A stretch of DNA of 7,282 bases from an uncultured Sutterella sp. Lineage in GTDB: Bacteria > Pseudomonadota > Gammaproteobacteria > Burkholderiales > Burkholderiaceae_F. Where the stretch lies: contig USBS01000089.1 in NCBI GenBank assembly GCA_900552915.1, positions 1-7,282 of the forward strand, in the 5' to 3' direction. Under the pieces are notes generated by a model. The model was not told the DNA's origin and ran no database searches. It saw nothing but the letters and a program-made list of their open reading frames with translations. Positions 4,847-7,282 of this stretch are shown here, piece by piece. Made by a program: the position numbers and the translations under genes. Within the stretch, counting starts at the first letter, position 1. Each line of letters opens with the position of its first letter.

Positions 4847-7282
4847 TTAGGCCTTGGGAAGCTTGGCAAGCTGTTCGCGCAGCTTGGCTGCCAAGTCGGT
4901 GAAGTTCGCCAGACGCGTGCGCTCCTGTTCGACCACAGCGGCTGGAGCACGCTGCACGAAGCGTTCGTTGCCGAGCTTGGCATTGCACTTGGCGATTTCG
5001 CCGTCCACGCGTTCGATTTCCTTCGTGAGGCGTTCGCGTTCGGCAGCGACGTCGATCTCAACCTTGAGCATGAGCTTGAAGTCGCGCACGATGGCAACCG
5101 GCGCAATGGCGCCTTCATTGGCCTTGTCGATCGAAGCGACGTGTTCGACGCCCGAGAGACGGCCGAGGAAGGCAATGTAGGGACCGACGGCGGCAATCGT
5201 CTGTTCGTCGCCTTCGACGAGCAGCGGCACGCGCACGGACGGAGCAAGCTTCATTTCGCCGCGCAGATTGCGCACGGCGTCGATCATCTGCTTGACGAGA
5301 GCGGTCTTGGCGGCGGCTTCTTCATCAAGTTTGGCAGCGTCGAACTTCGGATAGGCGGCGATCATGACGCTCGACTCTTCATCTTCGGCGCGCACGCCGG
5401 CGGCAACCGACACCTTCTGCCAAAGCTCTTCCGTGATGAACGGGATGATCGGGTGAGCCAAACGCAGGACGCCTTCGAGCACCGTGGCAAGCGTGTGGCG
5501 CGTCGCGCGGGCAGCCGCTTCATCCGAACCGTTGATCTGAACTTTGGCAAGCTCCAGGTACCAGTCGCAGAACTCGTTCCAGACGAAGCTGTAGATGGCG
5601 TTGGCGACGTTGTCGAGACGATATTCGGCAAAGCCTTTGTGCACTGCGTCGATCGTGCGGTTGTACTCGTCGAGAATCCAACGGTCGACGATCGAAAGCG
5701 TCATCGGCTTGCCGGCGTCGGCTCCGAGACCGCAGTCCTTGCCCTCGATATTCATCAGCACGAAGCGCGTGGCATTCCAGAGCTTGTTGCAGAAGTTGCG
5801 GTAGCCTTCGCAGCGCTTGATGTCGAAATTGACATTGCGGCCGAGCGTAGCGTAGGCCGCCATCGTAAAGCGCAGCGCATCGGCGCCGTGAGCGGCGATG
5901 CCGTCGGGATAGTTCTTGCGGGTCTTGGCTTCGACCTGCGGGGCCTTTTCGGGCTGACGCAGACCGCGCGTGTTCTTCTTGACGAGCGACTCGAGGTCGA
6001 TGCCTTCGATGATGTCGAGGGGATCGAGCGTATTGCCTTCGCTCTTACTCATCTTCTTGCCTTCGGCGTCGCGCACGAGACCGTGGATGTACACGTTCTT
6101 AAACGGCACGCGGCCCGTGAAGTGCTTGGTCATCATGACCATGCGGGCAACCCAGAAGAAGATGATGTCGTAGCCCGTCACGAGCACCGTGGAGGGCAGA
6201 TAAAGGTCGTAGGCCGTCTTTTCGTCGCCCTGCGGGTTGGGCCAGCCGATCGTGGAGAAGGGCACCATGGCCGAGGAGAACCACGTATCGAGCACGTCTT
6301 CGTCCTGCGTGAGCTTTACGCCTTCGCCCGCCAGCTGCTGGGCTTCTTCTTCGCTGCGCGCAACGTAGACGTTGCCTGCTTCGTCGTACCAGGCCGGAAT
6401 GCGGTGGCCCCACCAGAGCTGACGCGAAATGCACCAATCCTGGATGTTTTCGAGCCACTGACGGTACACGCCCTGCCATTCCTTCGGGAAGATGTTGACT
6501 TCGCCCGAGGCGACGGCTTCGAGACCCACTTCGGCAATCGAGCGGCCCGGATAACGGGTGCCTTCGGGGGCGGGCTTGCTCATGGCCATGTACCACTGCT
6601 CGGAGAGCATCGGCTCGACAATTTCGCCCGTGCGGGAGACGCGCGGCACCATGTGCTTGTGCGCCTTGATGCCGACCAGAAGGCCCAATGCTTTGAGGTC
6701 CTCGACGGCGGCCTTGCGGCATTCGTAGCGATCCATGCCCCGATACTTTTCAGGGCAGTTTTCGTTCATGTGCGCGGTCTTGTCGAGAACGCTCAGCATT
6801 TCGAGGTTGTGACGCTTGCCGACTTCAAAGTCGTTGAAGTCGTGCGCGGGCGTGATCTTCACGCAGCCCGAGCCGAAGTCCTTGTCGACGTATTCGTCGG
6901 CGATCACGGGAATTTCGCGGTTGGTGAGCGGCAGCTTGAGCATCTTGCCGACGAGGTGCTTGTAGCGTTCGTCGTCGGGGTGTACGGCAACGGCCTGGTC
7001 GCCGAAAAGCGTTTCGGGACGGGTCGTGGCAACCACCACGCCTTCGCTTCCGTCGACGGCCGGGTAGCGGATTTCCCACATATGGCCGTTTTCTTCTTCG
7101 CTTTCGACTTCAAGGTCGGAGACGGCCGACTGCAGCTTCGGATCCCAATTGACCAGACGCAGGCCCTTATAGATGAGGCCTTCGTTGTAGAGCTGCACGA
7201 ACGTCTCGCGGACAACCTTCGAGAGCTTGTCGTTCATCGTGAAGTACAGACGCTTCCAGTCGAGACTGTCGCCCAGGCGGCG
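4847..7282 (-). CDS. valS: Valyl-tRNA synthetase ValS, partial (N-terminus beyond the right edge)
   Basis: ValS is the cytoplasmic class I enzyme that attaches valine to tRNA-Val and hydrolyses mischarged Thr-tRNA-Val. In frame to the right edge, 811 residues are visible, beginning RRLGDSLDWKR; about 140 N-terminal residues with the HIGH motif lie outside the window (Escherichia coli ValS has 951). Counting from the internal Met at 7237: the editing-domain motifs TTRPETLFGD (71-80) and GCVKITPAHDFNDFEVGKRH (124-143), the catalytic-domain blocks DWCISRQLWWGHRIPAWYDE (267-286) and DEDVLDTWFSS (312-322), the KMSKS loop (395-399; bases 6055..6041), then the anticodon-binding helical domain with NKLWNATRF. 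The final 70 or so residues form the Glu/Lys/Arg-rich coiled coil of bacterial ValS, which binds the tRNA core. It appears intact and ends at TAA (4849..4847). The unrecognised gene follows after 16 bp. Confidence 0.97.
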   Translation of the reverse strand, partial: RRLGDSLDWKRLYFTMNDKLSKVVRETFVQLYNEGLIYKGLRLVNWDPKLQSAVSDLEVESEEENGHMWEIRYPAVDGSEGVVVATTRPETLFGDQAVAVHPDDERYKHLVGKMLKLPLTNREIPVIADEYVDKDFGSGCVKITPAHDFNDFEVGKRHNLEMLSVLDKTAHMNENCPEKYRGMDRYECRKAAVEDLKALGLLVGIKAHKHMVPRVSRTGEIVEPMLSEQWYMAMSKPAPEGTRYPGRSIAEVGLEAVASGEVNIFPKEWQGVYRQWLENIQDWCISRQLWWGHRIPAWYDEAGNVYVARSEEEAQQLAGEGVKLTQDEDVLDTWFSSAMVPFSTIGWPNPQGDEKTAYDLYLPSTVLVTGYDIIFFWVARMVMMTKHFTGRVPFKNVYIHGLVRDAEGKKMSKSEGNTLDPLDIIEGIDLESLVKKNTRGLRQPEKAPQVEAKTRKNYPDGIAAHGADALRFTMAAYATLGRNVNFDIKRCEGYRNFCNKLWNATRFVLMNIEGKDCGLGADAGKPMTLSIVDRWILDEYNRTIDAVHKGFAEYRLDNVANAIYSFVWNEFCDWYLELAKVQINGSDEAAARATRHTLATVLEGVLRLAHPIIPFITEELWQKVSVAAGVRAEDEESSVMIAAYPKFDAAKLDEEAAAKTALVKQMIDAVRNLRGEMKLAPSVRVPLLVEGDEQTIAAVGPYIAFLGRLSGVEHVASIDKANEGAIAPVAIVRDFKLMLKVEIDVAAERERLTKEIERVDGEIAKCNAKLGNERFVQRAPAAVVEQERTRLANFTDLAAKLREQLAKLPKA

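Noticed and set aside
4831..5247. Extension of the valS-linked gene upstream into valS
   Set aside because: This part is a low-complexity Ser/Arg-rich shadow of the valS coding frame.

Overview
The window looks like a chromosomal segment of a betaproteobacterium, and Burkholderiales/Sutterellaceae-like is my best guess. The reasons are the mogA-darP (yjgA) pair, which is a familiar neighbourhood in Betaproteobacteria, the good match of every recognised protein to its proteobacterial family, and the moderately high G+C. The taxonomic call is inference, since there is no rRNA or other marker here.

Layout from left to right. Positions 1-123 hold a compact G+C-rich array of back-to-back palindromes punctuated by CCTAC/GTAGG motifs. 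It abuts, and supplies the stop codon of, a 3'-truncated mogA (molybdopterin adenylyltransferase, minus strand). Upstream of mogA on the same strand is darP/yjgA (50S ribosome biogenesis factor); the two probably share a transcript. After a 290-bp divergent intergenic region comes htpX (membrane M48 zinc protease, plus strand), closed by a good intrinsic terminator. A 262-bp leader with a tandem/palindromic CCTGCTAA motif precedes lysP (lysine-specific APC permease, plus strand). lysP converges on a minus-strand gene of unknown function, and their stop codons overlap by 4 bp. That gene starts 16 bp after the stop of valS (valyl-tRNA synthetase, minus strand), so it is probably co-transcribed with it. 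valS runs off the right edge and lacks its N-terminal part, including the HIGH motif.

The genes are mostly housekeeping: ribosome assembly, membrane protein quality control, amino-acid uptake and tRNA charging. I do not see a multi-gene undescribed system. The points worth a second look are the repeat element that ends mogA prematurely, and the unrecognised gene behind valS. The latter has a weak layout resemblance to the uracil-DNA-glycosylase superfamily and an overlapping convergent end with lysP.
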